From NCBI RefSeq assembly GCF_014138285.1, contig NZ_JACGXN010000006.1:245660-309659 (forward strand): a stretch of DNA of 64,000 nt, given 5' to 3'. The translations under genes and the position numbers were made by a program. Origin of the DNA: Phyllobacterium myrsinacearum. GTDB lineage: Bacteria > Pseudomonadota > Alphaproteobacteria > Rhizobiales > Rhizobiaceae. This document shows positions 34,542 to 43,647 of the stretch, in pieces (the stretch's first letter is position 1; the number at the start of each line of letters is the position of its first letter). Under the pieces are notes generated by a model. The model was given only the letters and a program-made list of their open reading frames with translations, was not told where the DNA came from and did not search any database.

Positions 34542-35353
34542 CCACACCGCTGCTTCAGGTGAAGAACCTCACCGTCGACTATATCGGTGACACCTCGGAT
34601 TTTCGCGCGGTGGATGATGTCAGTTTTGACGTCGCCCATGGCGAGACCTTCGGGCTTGCTGGAGAATCCGGTTGCGGCAAGAGTACGATTGCCTTTGCCA
34701 TCAGCCGTCTGCACAAGCCTCCGGCGTTGATCCGGTCCGGCGAAATATTACTCGAGGGCAGGGATGTGCTCGATCTCAATCCGGTAGAGCTGCGGGATTT
34801 TCGCTGGCGCGAAGTTGCCATGGTATTTCAGAGCGCGATGAATTCGCTCAATCCTGTGCTGCGCATTCAGGAACAGTTTTACGACGTGCTGCGCACGCAC
34901 CAGAAGATGAACCGGGCGCAAGCCCGCGAGCGGACAGCGGAGATGCTGCGTCTTGTCGATATTCCTCCTGATCGCATGAAGGACTATCCGCACCAGTTTT
35001 CCGGCGGCATGCGCCAGCGTATCGTTATTGCGATCTGCCTTGCGCTGAACCCCAAGATTGTGGTGATGGACGAGCCGACCACCGCGCTCGATGTGGTGGT
35101 GCAGCGCGAAATCCTGCAGCGCATCAACGAACTGCGCCGCACGTTCGGCTTTTCCGTGCTGTTCATCACCCATGATCTCGGCCTGATGGTGCAGTTCTGC
35201 GACCGCATCGGCATCATGCTGGCGGGAAAGCTGGTCGAGCAGAACACAGCGGAAAACATTTATGGCGATCCGCAGCATGACTATACCAAAAAGCTTTGGG
35301 CTTCCTTCCCCTCCCTGCATGGCGAACCTGCGACGGAAAGGGCACCGACATGA
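34538..35353 (+). CDS. ABC transporter ATP-binding protein, DppD/OppD-like (short form)
   Basis: A 271-residue ABC ATPase: Walker A GESGCGKST, Q-loop VFQSAMNSLNPVLRI, signature FSGGMRQRI, Walker B VVMDEPTTALD, H-loop FITHDLGL. GTG start overlaps the permease stop. It is about 50 residues shorter than DppD and lacks the usual C-terminal oligopeptide/cysteine domain, a form seen in saccharide-type members of the family. Confidence 0.9.
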   Translation: MTTPLLQVKNLTVDYIGDTSDFRAVDDVSFDVAHGETFGLAGESGCGKSTIAFAISRLHKPPALIRSGEILLEGRDVLDLNPVELRDFRWREVAMVFQSAMNSLNPVLRIQEQFYDVLRTHQKMNRAQARERTAEMLRLVDIPPDRMKDYPHQFSGGMRQRIVIAICLALNPKIVVMDEPTTALDVVVQREILQRINELRRTFGFSVLFITHDLGLMVQFCDRIGIMLAGKLVEQNTAENIYGDPQHDYTKKLWASFPSLHGEPATERAPT

Positions 35354-36276
35354 ACGCTCCGGAAACTCCTATCCTTGAACTCGACCGCGTGTCGAAGTCC
35401 TTTGGCACTGCGCCGTTCAAGGTGAATGCTGCGCAATCGGTTTCCTTTGAGCTGTATGCGGGTCGAACCCTCGCGCTTGTCGGTGAATCCGGCAGCGGCA
35501 AGACCACCTGCGCAAGGCTGGTGATGCGGGAATATACGCCGAGCGAAGGCCAGTTGCTGTTCAAGGGTAAACCTGTTGCTACCGACAATGCCAAGGCGCT
35601 GGCTAGGTATCGCCGCTCCGTGCAAATGATCTTTCAGGACCCGTTTTCCTCGCTCAATCCGGCCCACACCATCGATTACCATTTGCGCCGTCCGCTGCAG
35701 TTACACCGGCGTGATCTCAGGGGCAAACAGATCGATGCAGCGATCGAAGAACTGTTGACCCGGGTCAAGCTCGATCCGAAAATCGTCGCGCACAAACACC
35801 CGCATGAACTGTCAGGCGGGCAGCGCCAGCGGGTCAATATCGCCCGAACACTGGCGGTTGGTGCCGAAGTAATCGTTGCTGACGAACCGACATCGATGCT
35901 CGACGTTTCCGTGCGTCTCGGCGTCCTCAATCTGCTCAACGAGATGAAGCGGGATATGAAGCTCGCGCTGCTCTATATTACCCATGATATTGCCACGGCT
36001 CGGTATGTCGCGGAGGACATCGTCGTCATGTATGCGGGGCAGATCGTTGAATGGGGCAACGTCAACAAGGTCATCGACAACCCGCAGCATCCCTATACAC
36101 GGCTCCTTCTGTCGGCGGTACCTGATCCCGAGATGCCATTTGATGATCCGAAAGCACAGCTCAAATCGACAGATGTCGAGGATATCAGGCGTTTATCTGC
36201 CGTTCCGCAGGATCGCATCGTTGCTATCGAGACGGATCATTTCATCCGCCAGGTCGCGAGCAGCAGGGCGGCGTAA
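35350..36276 (+). CDS. ABC transporter ATP-binding protein, DppF/OppF-like
   Basis: A 308-residue ABC ATPase: Walker A GESGSGKTT, Q-loop IFQDPFSSLNPAHTI, signature LSGGQRQRV, Walker B VIVADEPTSMLDVS. The ATG overlaps the preceding stop (ATGA); an open frame reaching back to 35296 is inside the upstream gene. The C-terminal tail after residue 250 (RLLLSAVPDPEMPFDDPKAQ) resembles a remnant of the oligopeptide domain. Last gene of the importer; the AraC gene follows after 136 bases. Confidence 0.9.
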   Translation: MNAPETPILELDRVSKSFGTAPFKVNAAQSVSFELYAGRTLALVGESGSGKTTCARLVMREYTPSEGQLLFKGKPVATDNAKALARYRRSVQMIFQDPFSSLNPAHTIDYHLRRPLQLHRRDLRGKQIDAAIEELLTRVKLDPKIVAHKHPHELSGGQRQRVNIARTLAVGAEVIVADEPTSMLDVSVRLGVLNLLNEMKRDMKLALLYITHDIATARYVAEDIVVMYAGQIVEWGNVNKVIDNPQHPYTRLLLSAVPDPEMPFDDPKAQLKSTDVEDIRRLSAVPQDRIVAIETDHFIRQVASSRAA

Positions 36277-36412
36277 AGCCCGCTATTGCGATTGACTGAA
36301 ACTGCCGGATGATTGCACAATCCTCCAAATCGATCCGAACCCGCTGGTTTGGCTCTGGTTCGTACGTGTGATGACACCTAGATAGGGTGGGCATTACCCG
36401 AGGAGACCCGCC

Positions 36413-37315
36413 GTGGAAAAAATTACCGAGCTTGCACAATTGATCGAAAAGCACACGGGCGCCGATGGGCTGTTTTCGACGGATATTCCGCGTCTGAATC
36501 TCGCACGGGCTACAGCTCCGTCAGAGCCGAACCACGTCGTGCACGAACCTGCCGTCTGTGTCATTGCCCAGGGCCGAAAGCGCGCCATGCTGGGTGACGA
36601 GGTCTATTATTATGACAAAGCCACCTATCTGACTGTATCGGTTGATCTTCCGATTGTCGGGCATGTCATCGAAGCCTCGAAAGAAGAGCCCTATCTCTCG
36701 TTGCGCCTTGATCTTGATCCCACCATGCTCAGCGCATTGCTGCTTGAGGCGCCCAAAGACAGCTTCAGCAATCAGCTCCCCGATCGCGGCATGTCGTTGA
36801 ATCCCATGGGACCGGAACTGCTCGATAACGTTGTCCGTCTTATCCGTCTTCTTGACACGCCCAAAGACATCCCCATGCTGGCGCCGCTCACCGAGCGCGA
36901 GCTGCTGTACCGGTTGCTCACCGGGGAACAATCGGGGCGCTTGCGCCAGATCGCCCAGTCGGAAAGCCGCCTGCATCAGGTGAACAAAGCCATCGGCCTG
37001 ATCAAGCGCAATTTCCGCAAGACCCTGCGCATCGAGCATGTGGCATCCGAAGCCAATATGAGCCCGTCATCCTTCCACCAGCACTTCAAGGCCGTTACAT
37101 CGATGAGCCCGCTGCAGTATCAGAAGCAGTTGCGGCTGCAGGAGGCGCGCCGGCTCATCCTCAGCCAGTCGCTGGATGCAGCGACGGCGGGCCATGCGGT
37201 GGGTTATGACAGCCCGTCGCAGTTCAGCCGCGAATATGCCCGCCTGTTTGGTCAGCCGCCGCTGCGCGATATCGCCCGGCTGAAGGATGTGCCGGAATAC
37301 CTTCTGGAAGGCTAA
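36413..37315 (+). CDS. AraC-family transcriptional regulator
   Basis: A 300-residue regulator with an N-terminal AraC_N-type cupin domain (PF06719-like: EPNHVVHEPAVCVIAQGRKRAMLGDEVYYYD) and two C-terminal HTH motifs, ASEANMSPSSFHQHFKAVTSMSPLQYQKQLRLQEAR and AGHAVGYDSPSQFSREYARLFGQPP. GTG start after GAGGAG. It converges on the CUT1 ATPase gene with three bases between. It may control the importer upstream; no operator was recognised. Confidence 0.9.
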   Translation: MEKITELAQLIEKHTGADGLFSTDIPRLNLARATAPSEPNHVVHEPAVCVIAQGRKRAMLGDEVYYYDKATYLTVSVDLPIVGHVIEASKEEPYLSLRLDLDPTMLSALLLEAPKDSFSNQLPDRGMSLNPMGPELLDNVVRLIRLLDTPKDIPMLAPLTERELLYRLLTGEQSGRLRQIAQSESRLHQVNKAIGLIKRNFRKTLRIEHVASEANMSPSSFHQHFKAVTSMSPLQYQKQLRLQEARRLILSQSLDAATAGHAVGYDSPSQFSREYARLFGQPPLRDIARLKDVPEYLLEG

Positions 37316-37318
37316 ACC

Positions 37319-38395
37319 TCAGAGCCGCTTGCCGGTTGCCTTGTCAAAGATGTGCAGGGCACCGGCATCGATGGCAAAGCGCTGGGCGGTACCGGCAGTA
37401 ACCTTGGACTTTGGCGGCAGGCTGGCGGTCAGACGCTGGTTGCCGATTGTCGATGTGACGACCAGTTCAGGCCCGGTCAATTCCACCACTTCAACCATTG
37501 CATCGATGCCAAAGGCCATGTCCCCGGTTGCTGCGAGGCTCAGGCTTTCAGGGCGGATGCCGATTACCACATCGCGCGCCTGACCGGCTTTCTCCTTGAT
37601 ATCGTCGGGCAGGGCGAGGCTGCTCAGCGAGCCATCAATATGGGCGATGCCATCGGCCACGGTGGCTTCCAGCATATTCATCGGCGGTGAACCGACGAAG
37701 CTCGCGACATAGCGGGTGGCTGGGCGGTTGTAGATTTCGTCAGGTGTTGCCAGTTGCTCGATCTGGCCGTCGCGCATAACGGCGATCCGCGTTGCCAGTG
37801 TCATGGCCTCGATCTGGTCATGGGTCACGTAGACAATCGTGGTTCCAAGCATCAGATGCAAACGCTTCAGTTCGGTGCGCATTTCCATGCGCAGTTTTGC
37901 ATCGAGGTTGGATAGCGGCTCGTCGAAGAGAAAGATTTGCGGATCGCGCACAAGCGCCCGGCCGATGGCAACGCGCTGGCGCTGGCCGCCGGATAGCTCG
38001 GAAGGCTTGCGCTCGAGCAGGTTTTCAATCTGCAGGATTTTTGCTGTCTTCTGAACGGCCTCCGCGCGCTCCGCAGCGGGAACCTTGCGCATTTCCAGCC
38101 CGAAGCCGATGTTACGGGCGACGGACATGTTCGGATAGAGCGCGTAGGACTGAAACACCATGGCGATATCCCGGTCCTTCGGATGCACGCCCGTGACCGA
38201 GCGGTCACCGATACGCACGTCGCCTTCCGTGGCTTCGGCGAGCCCTGCAATTATATTGAGAAGCGTGGATTTCCCGCAGCCGGACGAGCCGAGCAATACC
38301 AGAAACTCGCCGCTGGCCAGCGACAGGTCAATGCCTTTCAGGGTCTCTACAGTGCCATAGCGCTTGCGGATGTCGATGAGTTCAAGGGCGCTCAT
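37319..38395 (-). CDS. ugpC: ABC transporter ATP-binding protein, UgpC/MalK-like (CUT1)
   Basis: A 358-residue ATPase: Walker A GSSGCGKSTLL, signature LSGGQRQRVAIGRAL, Walker B IFLFDEPLSNLDAKLR, H-loop VTHDQIEAMTLATRIAVM. The C-terminal 120 residues form the TOBE/MalK regulatory domain with VIGIRPESLSL. It serves a CUT1 sugar importer. Last gene of the minus-strand operon that begins at 43427; its start overlaps the PfkB stop (ATGA). Confidence 0.92.
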   Translation of the reverse strand: MSALELIDIRKRYGTVETLKGIDLSLASGEFLVLLGSSGCGKSTLLNIIAGLAEATEGDVRIGDRSVTGVHPKDRDIAMVFQSYALYPNMSVARNIGFGLEMRKVPAAERAEAVQKTAKILQIENLLERKPSELSGGQRQRVAIGRALVRDPQIFLFDEPLSNLDAKLRMEMRTELKRLHLMLGTTIVYVTHDQIEAMTLATRIAVMRDGQIEQLATPDEIYNRPATRYVASFVGSPPMNMLEATVADGIAHIDGSLSSLALPDDIKEKAGQARDVVIGIRPESLSLAATGDMAFGIDAMVEVVELTGPELVVTSTIGNQRLTASLPPKSKVTAGTAQRFAIDAGALHIFDKATGKRL

Positions 38396-39327
38396 AGCGC
38401 ATTCTCCGGTATGGTATCGAGGTCATGGCTGTCATAGCGGCGGGGTACGGTCGAGATGGCTTTGGACGCTACGTGAACACCGGCGGCAATGCAGTGCTGC
38501 AGGGGCATTTCTCGGGCAAGCGCCGCCAGAAACGCCGCATTGAAGACATCGCCCGCGCCAATTGTGTCGGCAACAAAAACCAGCGGTGCCACGGTTTTGA
38601 CTACTGCATTGTCGGGTCCGACGGCGAGCGCACCGGCCGATCCGCATTTCACCACAACGATGGCGCTTTCCGGCATCAATGCCTTGAGTTTCAACGCCGC
38701 CTCCGCGGGTTCGATACTGTTGGCGAGGCGCGTTGTTTCCACCTCGTTGAACAGGGCGCAGTGACAGCGCGACAACCATTTACGGGTCGCCTCGCGGTTG
38801 GCCTCGGTCCAGCCGCCGATCGGCCAGCCCGTATCGAGCGCGACGCGGATATCGTTTGCGTCGGCCCAATCAAACAATGCGTCGTAGTCCGTAACCAGCG
38901 TATCGGTCAGGAATGAGCCGCACAGGAGGATATAGCCGCCGCGCAACCGCTGCGTGTCGAGCATCGAGCGGACTTCCGGCCAGGACAGCGCGCCGAGGTG
39001 TCCGCGTGTGGTGAAGAACGTGCGTTCTCCATTGGGATGCGTGATACCGACGGACAGCGTGGTGCCTGTGGGTGCAACCGGCCAGCGCCTGCCGCGCTCG
39101 CCGAATTCCTTGTGCAGCCATTCACCGAACTGGTCGGTGCCGACATTGGCCGCGATCTGAAAGTCGATCCCGAGCCCTTCCCAGGTCAGCGCCGAATTGC
39201 CGGCCGAGCCGCCGACGCGCAGTTCATCGTAATCGACCATGATCTCGGTTCCGGGCGTCGGCCATGGATCGGCAGGGCCCAAAATCAGATCGACGTTCAC
39301 ATTTCCAACAACAGCCAGCGGGCGCAT
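38392..39327 (-). CDS. PfkB-family carbohydrate kinase
   Basis: A 311-residue ribokinase-like kinase: N-terminal VVGNVNVDLILG, substrate-region GGSAGNSALTWEGLG and the C-terminal PfkB signature DTIGAGDVFNAAFLAAL with the catalytic Asp. The start at 39327 matches the family N-terminus; an upstream frame runs into the SIS gene. Substrate unknown; combined with a SIS-domain protein it may phosphorylate a sugar or amino sugar imported by the transporter. Confidence 0.88.
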   Translation of the reverse strand: MRPLAVVGNVNVDLILGPADPWPTPGTEIMVDYDELRVGGSAGNSALTWEGLGIDFQIAANVGTDQFGEWLHKEFGERGRRWPVAPTGTTLSVGITHPNGERTFFTTRGHLGALSWPEVRSMLDTQRLRGGYILLCGSFLTDTLVTDYDALFDWADANDIRVALDTGWPIGGWTEANREATRKWLSRCHCALFNEVETTRLANSIEPAEAALKLKALMPESAIVVVKCGSAGALAVGPDNAVVKTVAPLVFVADTIGAGDVFNAAFLAALAREMPLQHCIAAGVHVASKAISTVPRRYDSHDLDTIPENAL

Positions 39328-39331
39328 GTAT

Positions 39332-40348
39332 CTATTCGCTCCGCGTAATCTTTGTCGAGCGGACGGGTGTCCCGACATTGGTAACCCGTTCACCCGCAAA
39401 AGCGATCATGAAACGTTGCGCGGCGGGCAGCAGCGCGAAAATGGCGGCGATACCGGTGGCTTCACCGACATTGATCGTGGTGACGCCGTTGACCGGCTCT
39501 TCTCCCGAGGCATCAAACACCACGACAGGCGATCCGGCTTCGGAAGCGGACATTGCCATTCGGGCAACCAGTTCGGCGGTTGCATCGTTGGCACGGAAAA
39601 GCACAACACCAACCTTTGGTCCGAGCATTTCCATTGGTCCGTGGCGCAATTGCCCGCCTTCCAGCGAGAAGCAGGGTATGCGCGACAGTTCGGTCAGGCC
39701 CAATGCGATGGCTTCGGCGACACCCTGCAACCGGCGGCCCGATGCAACCACCGAGGAGACGCCGCTGAGTGTTGTCACGGCCGCATTGATCTCTATCCCG
39801 CTGCCTGTTTCAAGGCGATTGAGCGCTGCGGACGGGTCGTCACCCAGCGCGGTCAAAACGGCAAGATGCAGTGCAAAGCTGACAGTAAGACTGCGGGTCG
39901 CGGCAAACGCATTTTCTGTACCGCCCGCACCCACAAGCGAGGGCACTGTACGCGCGAGTGTCGATCCGCCTTCGAGTGTCAGGCCGAACGTATCGGGAAG
40001 TATGCCGGCCTCGGCAAACCAGCGCAGCACTTCAGCACTTTCGCCGGACTGCGATGTCACAAGAATGGTCCTGCCGGTGAGAGGCACCGGCTGTCCAAGC
40101 TGCTCCGACAGCGGCATCGCAACCGCATCAATACCCAAACTGCGATAAAGTGGCTCGACGGCGCGGCTGACAGCGTGGGAACCGCCCATGCCGAGCAACA
40201 AGAGGCATCCGTTTTTGCGCAGCGATTGGGCAATGGTTGCGGCAAGCGGCTTCGCGGCTTCGAAGGAAGCAATTGCATCGGCATTCTGCCGCGCCATTTC
40301 CTTTTCAATCGCAACAAGGCCCGCTGGCCGGTTTGGTTCAGAAGTCAT
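39332..40348 (-). CDS. SIS-domain protein (sugar isomerase/deaminase-like, GlmS C-terminal/AgaS type)
   Basis: About 338 residues with two sugar-isomerase folds: CLLLLGMGGSHAVSR and TSQSGESAEVLRWF in the first, then a second SIS with LEGGQLRHGPMEMLGP, the GlmS-like glutamate/His region. It contains no glutaminase domain, so it could isomerise or deaminate an amino sugar phosphate. ATG 40354 would overlap the permease stop but sits directly on the AAAGGA; ATG 40348 is better spaced. Neighbour of a sugar kinase and importer. Confidence 0.85.
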   Translation of the reverse strand: MTSEPNRPAGLVAIEKEMARQNADAIASFEAAKPLAATIAQSLRKNGCLLLLGMGGSHAVSRAVEPLYRSLGIDAVAMPLSEQLGQPVPLTGRTILVTSQSGESAEVLRWFAEAGILPDTFGLTLEGGSTLARTVPSLVGAGGTENAFAATRSLTVSFALHLAVLTALGDDPSAALNRLETGSGIEINAAVTTLSGVSSVVASGRRLQGVAEAIALGLTELSRIPCFSLEGGQLRHGPMEMLGPKVGVVLFRANDATAELVARMAMSASEAGSPVVVFDASGEEPVNGVTTINVGEATGIAAIFALLPAAQRFMIAFAGERVTNVGTPVRSTKITRSE

Positions 40349-40350
40349 GC

Positions 40351-41196
40351 TCATCCTTTGACGCCGCCATTGGTCAGGCCCGAAATCAGGGCACGCTGCA
40401 TAAAGAGACCGATGATCAGCGGGGGCAGGGCGGCCAGCACACCCGCTGTGGCTATCAGTCCGTAATCGGAGACCCGTCCGCCTGCGAGATCGGCAATGGC
40501 GACGGTGAGGGTTTTTGCCCGCTGATCGGAGGTAAACAGCAGGGCATAGAAGAATTCGTCCCAGGCAAGCAGGAAGGCGAAGAGCGCCGCTGTTGCCATG
40601 ACAGGCGCGGCAAGCGGCAGCGTTATCAGGCGCAGGATCTGGTCAAGCCGTGCGCCATCGACCGTGGCCGCGCTTTCGATTTCGCGTGGAATGGAATCGA
40701 AACCGGATTTCATCAGCCATGTGGTGAACGGCGCAAGAATGGTGAGATACACCAAAGCCAGTCCGAAAACGTTGTTCAGAAGGCCAAGGGCAGACAATGC
40801 CATGTAGAGTGGAACGGCCAATGCTACTGGCGGGAGCATATAGGTGGCGATAACAGCGTAAAGCGACCATCCGATAGCTGGCGTGCGTGACACCGCCCAG
40901 GCAGATGGGACCGCCACCAGAAGTGCGGCAGCCGTTGCCATCCCTGCGACCTCAAGACTGTTGAACAGCGAGGCGACGAATGCCTGTCCGGCGCTGTTGG
41001 CAACGCTCGACAGGAGAACGCCATAGCGCGACAGGTCAATGGTCTCGGGCCACCACCGCAAGGGCTTGGTGATCAGGTCGGTGGTCGATGAAATGCTCAT
41101 GATGAACAGCCAGACCACCGGCGCGAGGATGACTGCCGCCAGCAACAGGGCTGCGGCGTAGACGAAGATGGTGGCTGTCAGACTGCGGCGTTCCAT
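40351..41196 (-). CDS. CUT1-type sugar ABC transporter permease (MalG-like)
   Basis: A 281-residue permease with six hydrophobic segments: N-terminal FVYAAALLLAAVILAPVVWLF, and the cytoplasmic EAA loop IPREIESAATVDGARLDQILRLITLPLAAPV. The start at 41196 shares its A with the preceding stop; a long upstream open frame is antisense noise from permease 1. It pairs with the permease upstream. Confidence 0.9.
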   Translation of the reverse strand: MERRSLTATIFVYAAALLLAAVILAPVVWLFIMSISSTTDLITKPLRWWPETIDLSRYGVLLSSVANSAGQAFVASLFNSLEVAGMATAAALLVAVPSAWAVSRTPAIGWSLYAVIATYMLPPVALAVPLYMALSALGLLNNVFGLALVYLTILAPFTTWLMKSGFDSIPREIESAATVDGARLDQILRLITLPLAAPVMATAALFAFLLAWDEFFYALLFTSDQRAKTLTVAIADLAGGRVSDYGLIATAGVLAALPPLIIGLFMQRALISGLTNGGVKG

Positions 41197-42077
41197 CAGG
41201 TGGCTCCTGCGCTTTTGCGGATCAATGCCGCATAAGCCACGGCAAGGACGGTAACGAGAAGCGTGACAATCAGTGCAAGGGACGCACCCGATCCCGCTCG
41301 CTGGAACGAGAATGCTTCCTGATACACAAGGATCGAGAGCGTGCGGGTGCTGTTGGCCGGTCCGCCGCGGGTCATCACCCAGATGAGATCGAAAACTTTG
41401 AATGCCTCGATGGTGCGCAGGACCAGCGCAACCATCAGCGGACCAGCAAGATAGGGCATGATGACGAAGCGGAATCGGGCCCACGCGCCGGCTCCATCCA
41501 CCATGGACGCGGCCGTGATATCACGCGGCACGGCCTGCAACGCAGCAAGTGCAATCAGAGCCACCAGCGGAAAGTTCTTCCAGCAATCGGCAACGATCAG
41601 GGCAGTCAGCGCCGTTCCGGGCTCGCCGAGCCAGGAGCGATAGGCGTCGAGGAGGCCGATCTGTGTGAGGGCGGCATTGAGCGCACCATATTCGGGGTTG
41701 TAGATCAGCCGCCACAGGGTGGCGTTGACCACCGTGGGCAGGGCCCATGGCAGGATCATCAGCGCGCGCAGGATGGACCGGCCGTAAAACTGCTGGTTGA
41801 GGAGCAGCGCTGCCAGAACGCCGATCACCATTTCGGCCCCGACCGAGAGGACGGCAAACAGGGTGGTGGTGATCAAAGTCCGCTGAAAATTCGAACCGGA
41901 CAGCATTTTTACATAATTGTCGAAGCCGACGAAATTGCCTTCAGTGCCAACCAGCTTGGCATCTGTGAATGACAGACGCACGGTGTCGACTAGAGGCCAG
42001 CCAATAATCGCAATCATGACGATGAGGAGCGGCAGCATCAGAAGCCAGGCGCGTGTCGTAATCCAATTGCTCGTCAT
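41196..42077 (-). CDS. CUT1-type sugar ABC transporter permease (MalF-like)
   Basis: A 293-residue permease: N-terminal helix AWLLMLPLLIVMIAIIGWPLVDTVRLSFTD, then ILPWALPTVVNATLWRLIYNPEYG and the EAA loop VPRDITAASMVDGAGAWARFRFVIMPYLAGP. Typical for the binding-protein-dependent sugar importer group. It is separated from the binding-protein gene by a 111-base spacer that carries a REP-like hairpin. Confidence 0.9.
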   Translation of the reverse strand: MTSNWITTRAWLLMLPLLIVMIAIIGWPLVDTVRLSFTDAKLVGTEGNFVGFDNYVKMLSGSNFQRTLITTTLFAVLSVGAEMVIGVLAALLLNQQFYGRSILRALMILPWALPTVVNATLWRLIYNPEYGALNAALTQIGLLDAYRSWLGEPGTALTALIVADCWKNFPLVALIALAALQAVPRDITAASMVDGAGAWARFRFVIMPYLAGPLMVALVLRTIEAFKVFDLIWVMTRGGPANSTRTLSILVYQEAFSFQRAGSGASLALIVTLLVTVLAVAYAALIRKSAGAT

Positions 42078-42100
42078 AAAATAATGCCTGCCCGGTTAAT

Positions 42101-42148
42101 CCCTCTCCGTCGTTCCCGGGCTTGACCCGAGGATGACGGAAAGGGAGG
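42101..42148. repeat. REP-like extragenic palindrome between binding-protein and permease genes
   Basis: CCCTCTCCGTCGTTCCCGGG, a 5-base loop CTTGA, and CCCGAGGATGACGGAAAGGG form a long imperfect hairpin. The CCCGGGCTTGACCCG core is a common intergenic palindrome in alphaproteobacteria. Placement between a binding protein and permease repeats the malE-malF situation, where such palindromes stabilise the upstream mRNA and allow excess binding protein. Confidence 0.6.
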
Positions 42149-42188
42149 TGTTGGATGAAGGCAGCTAACGCGCCGCCTTCACATTACA

Positions 42189-43427
42189 TCACAGTCCGCT
42201 GTTTTCTGCGGCTGTTTTGAGAGCGTCTTCCGGCTTGTTCTGGCCGAGAAGCGATTCCTGCACGGCCTGCTGCAGAGCGGTCGACAGTTCCTGATACTTC
42301 GGCGTTGTCGGGCGCGGGTACATCGCTGCAAGACTTTGCTTCGCGGCAGCGATCAGCTCCTCCTGCCCCTTGGACACAGCCGGGTCGGTATAGGACGAGG
42401 CCCAGATCGGCAGGCTCAGCTTGGCGTACTGGTTCTGCGTCTGTTGCGACGTCATGAACGTGATGTACTTCCAGGCCTCGTCGGGATGCTTGCTCGTGGA
42501 TGTGATACCAAGACCCATGGAGCCGTTGACGGCTGACACGGTGCTCTTGCCGTCGACACCCGGTGCCGGAACGACGCCGACCTTGCCGGCAACCTTGCTG
42601 TCCTTCGGGTCGTTGGCCATATTGTACATGTAGGTCCAGTTGAGTGCGAAAGCAGCTTCGCCGTTCTGGAACACGCGGCGTACATCCTCCTCAAGAAATT
42701 CCTTCGAGTTGGGGTTGGTCAGGCCTGATTTGTAGCTGTCGACCATATAATTGAGTGCTTCGAGACCGCCGCCTGTCTGGAATACCGGCTTGCCATCTTT
42801 GAGGAAGCTGCCGCCATAGGCGCTGACCAGCGTTGTGTAGTCGCAAATTGCCGCTTCCGCCTGTGACCAGCTCCAGGCAATCGGCGTTGCCAGCAGGCCC
42901 TTGTCCTTGATTGTCTTGGCCTGCTCAGCCAGTTCAGCCCAGGTCTTCGGCGGATTCTTGATGCCGGCCTTTTCAAGGATTTCCTTGTTGTAGAACAGGT
43001 ACTTCGTGTCGAGAATCCACGGCATGCCATAGCGCTTGCCCTCGTACTTGACCGTAGTCCATGCCCCGGGAAGAACGCCTGTCTTCATGTCGCCGGTGAT
43101 CTTGTCCGATACGTCAAGCAGCACCTTGTTGGTGGCATACTCCGCCGGCCAGATCACGTCGAACAGAACCACGTCATAACCACCGCCCGAACCCTGCGCG
43201 AGAACGGTCTTGTCATGCAGGCCTTCGTAAGGAACAAATTCGAGATTGACCGTCACGTCAGGATTGGCCTTGGTGAAGGCATCGGTCATTGCGCGTACAT
43301 CGGCTTCGCTGTAGGCGGCCTGCGCCATGAACAGGGCGTTGATCTTGGTTTCCGCATGGGCAGGAGAAGCGAGCGCCGCTCCCAAAAGGGTCGCGCCCAG
43401 AAGCGCGGTCTGAAAGGATTTCAACAT
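42189..43427 (-). CDS. CUT1-type extracellular sugar-binding protein (SBP_bac_1)
   Basis: A 412-residue periplasmic binding protein: signal peptide residues 1-24 (LLGATLLGAALASPAHA), then the family pattern: VRAMTDAFTKANPDVTVNLEFVPYE, YDVVLFDVIWPAEYATNKVLLDVS, and NGSMGLGITSTSKHPDEAWKYITFM. GGAGGT is ideally spaced before the ATG. It opens the operon 43427-37319 and is divergent from the ROK gene, its likely regulator. Confidence 0.92.
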   Translation of the reverse strand: MLKSFQTALLGATLLGAALASPAHAETKINALFMAQAAYSEADVRAMTDAFTKANPDVTVNLEFVPYEGLHDKTVLAQGSGGGYDVVLFDVIWPAEYATNKVLLDVSDKITGDMKTGVLPGAWTTVKYEGKRYGMPWILDTKYLFYNKEILEKAGIKNPPKTWAELAEQAKTIKDKGLLATPIAWSWSQAEAAICDYTTLVSAYGGSFLKDGKPVFQTGGGLEALNYMVDSYKSGLTNPNSKEFLEEDVRRVFQNGEAAFALNWTYMYNMANDPKDSKVAGKVGVVPAPGVDGKSTVSAVNGSMGLGITSTSKHPDEAWKYITFMTSQQTQNQYAKLSLPIWASSYTDPAVSKGQEELIAAAKQSLAAMYPRPTTPKYQELSTALQQAVQESLLGQNKPEDALKTAAENSGL

Positions 43428-43647
43428 GGTACCTCCTATTTGGCCTTTGTAGCTCAAGCGCCGTCCATCATGGACAACACCGATTGGTCGTCACAGTCCG
43501 GGAGCTTTTCTGTTCAGGATCTGCCCGCGACGCGCTTACGTCCAGCCAGTGCTCACATTCCCCAAGACTCTTGTGGTCTTTTGCATTAAATCAATTGTCT
43601 TGACTTATTTCTTGATCAATATTGTTCTGGTGTCAAGAGGGGACAGA

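Noticed and set aside
31689..34547. A 952-codon open frame on the minus strand opposite the Dpp-type importer genes
   Set aside because: It lies antisense to four convincing ABC genes, is rich in Asp/His/Gln/Gly in the low-complexity way of GC-rich antisense frames, and has no recognisable domain.
39239..40465. A 408-codon plus-strand frame opposite the SIS and kinase genes
   Set aside because: Antisense to two conserved proteins; arginine/glycine/cysteine-rich sequence without a domain.
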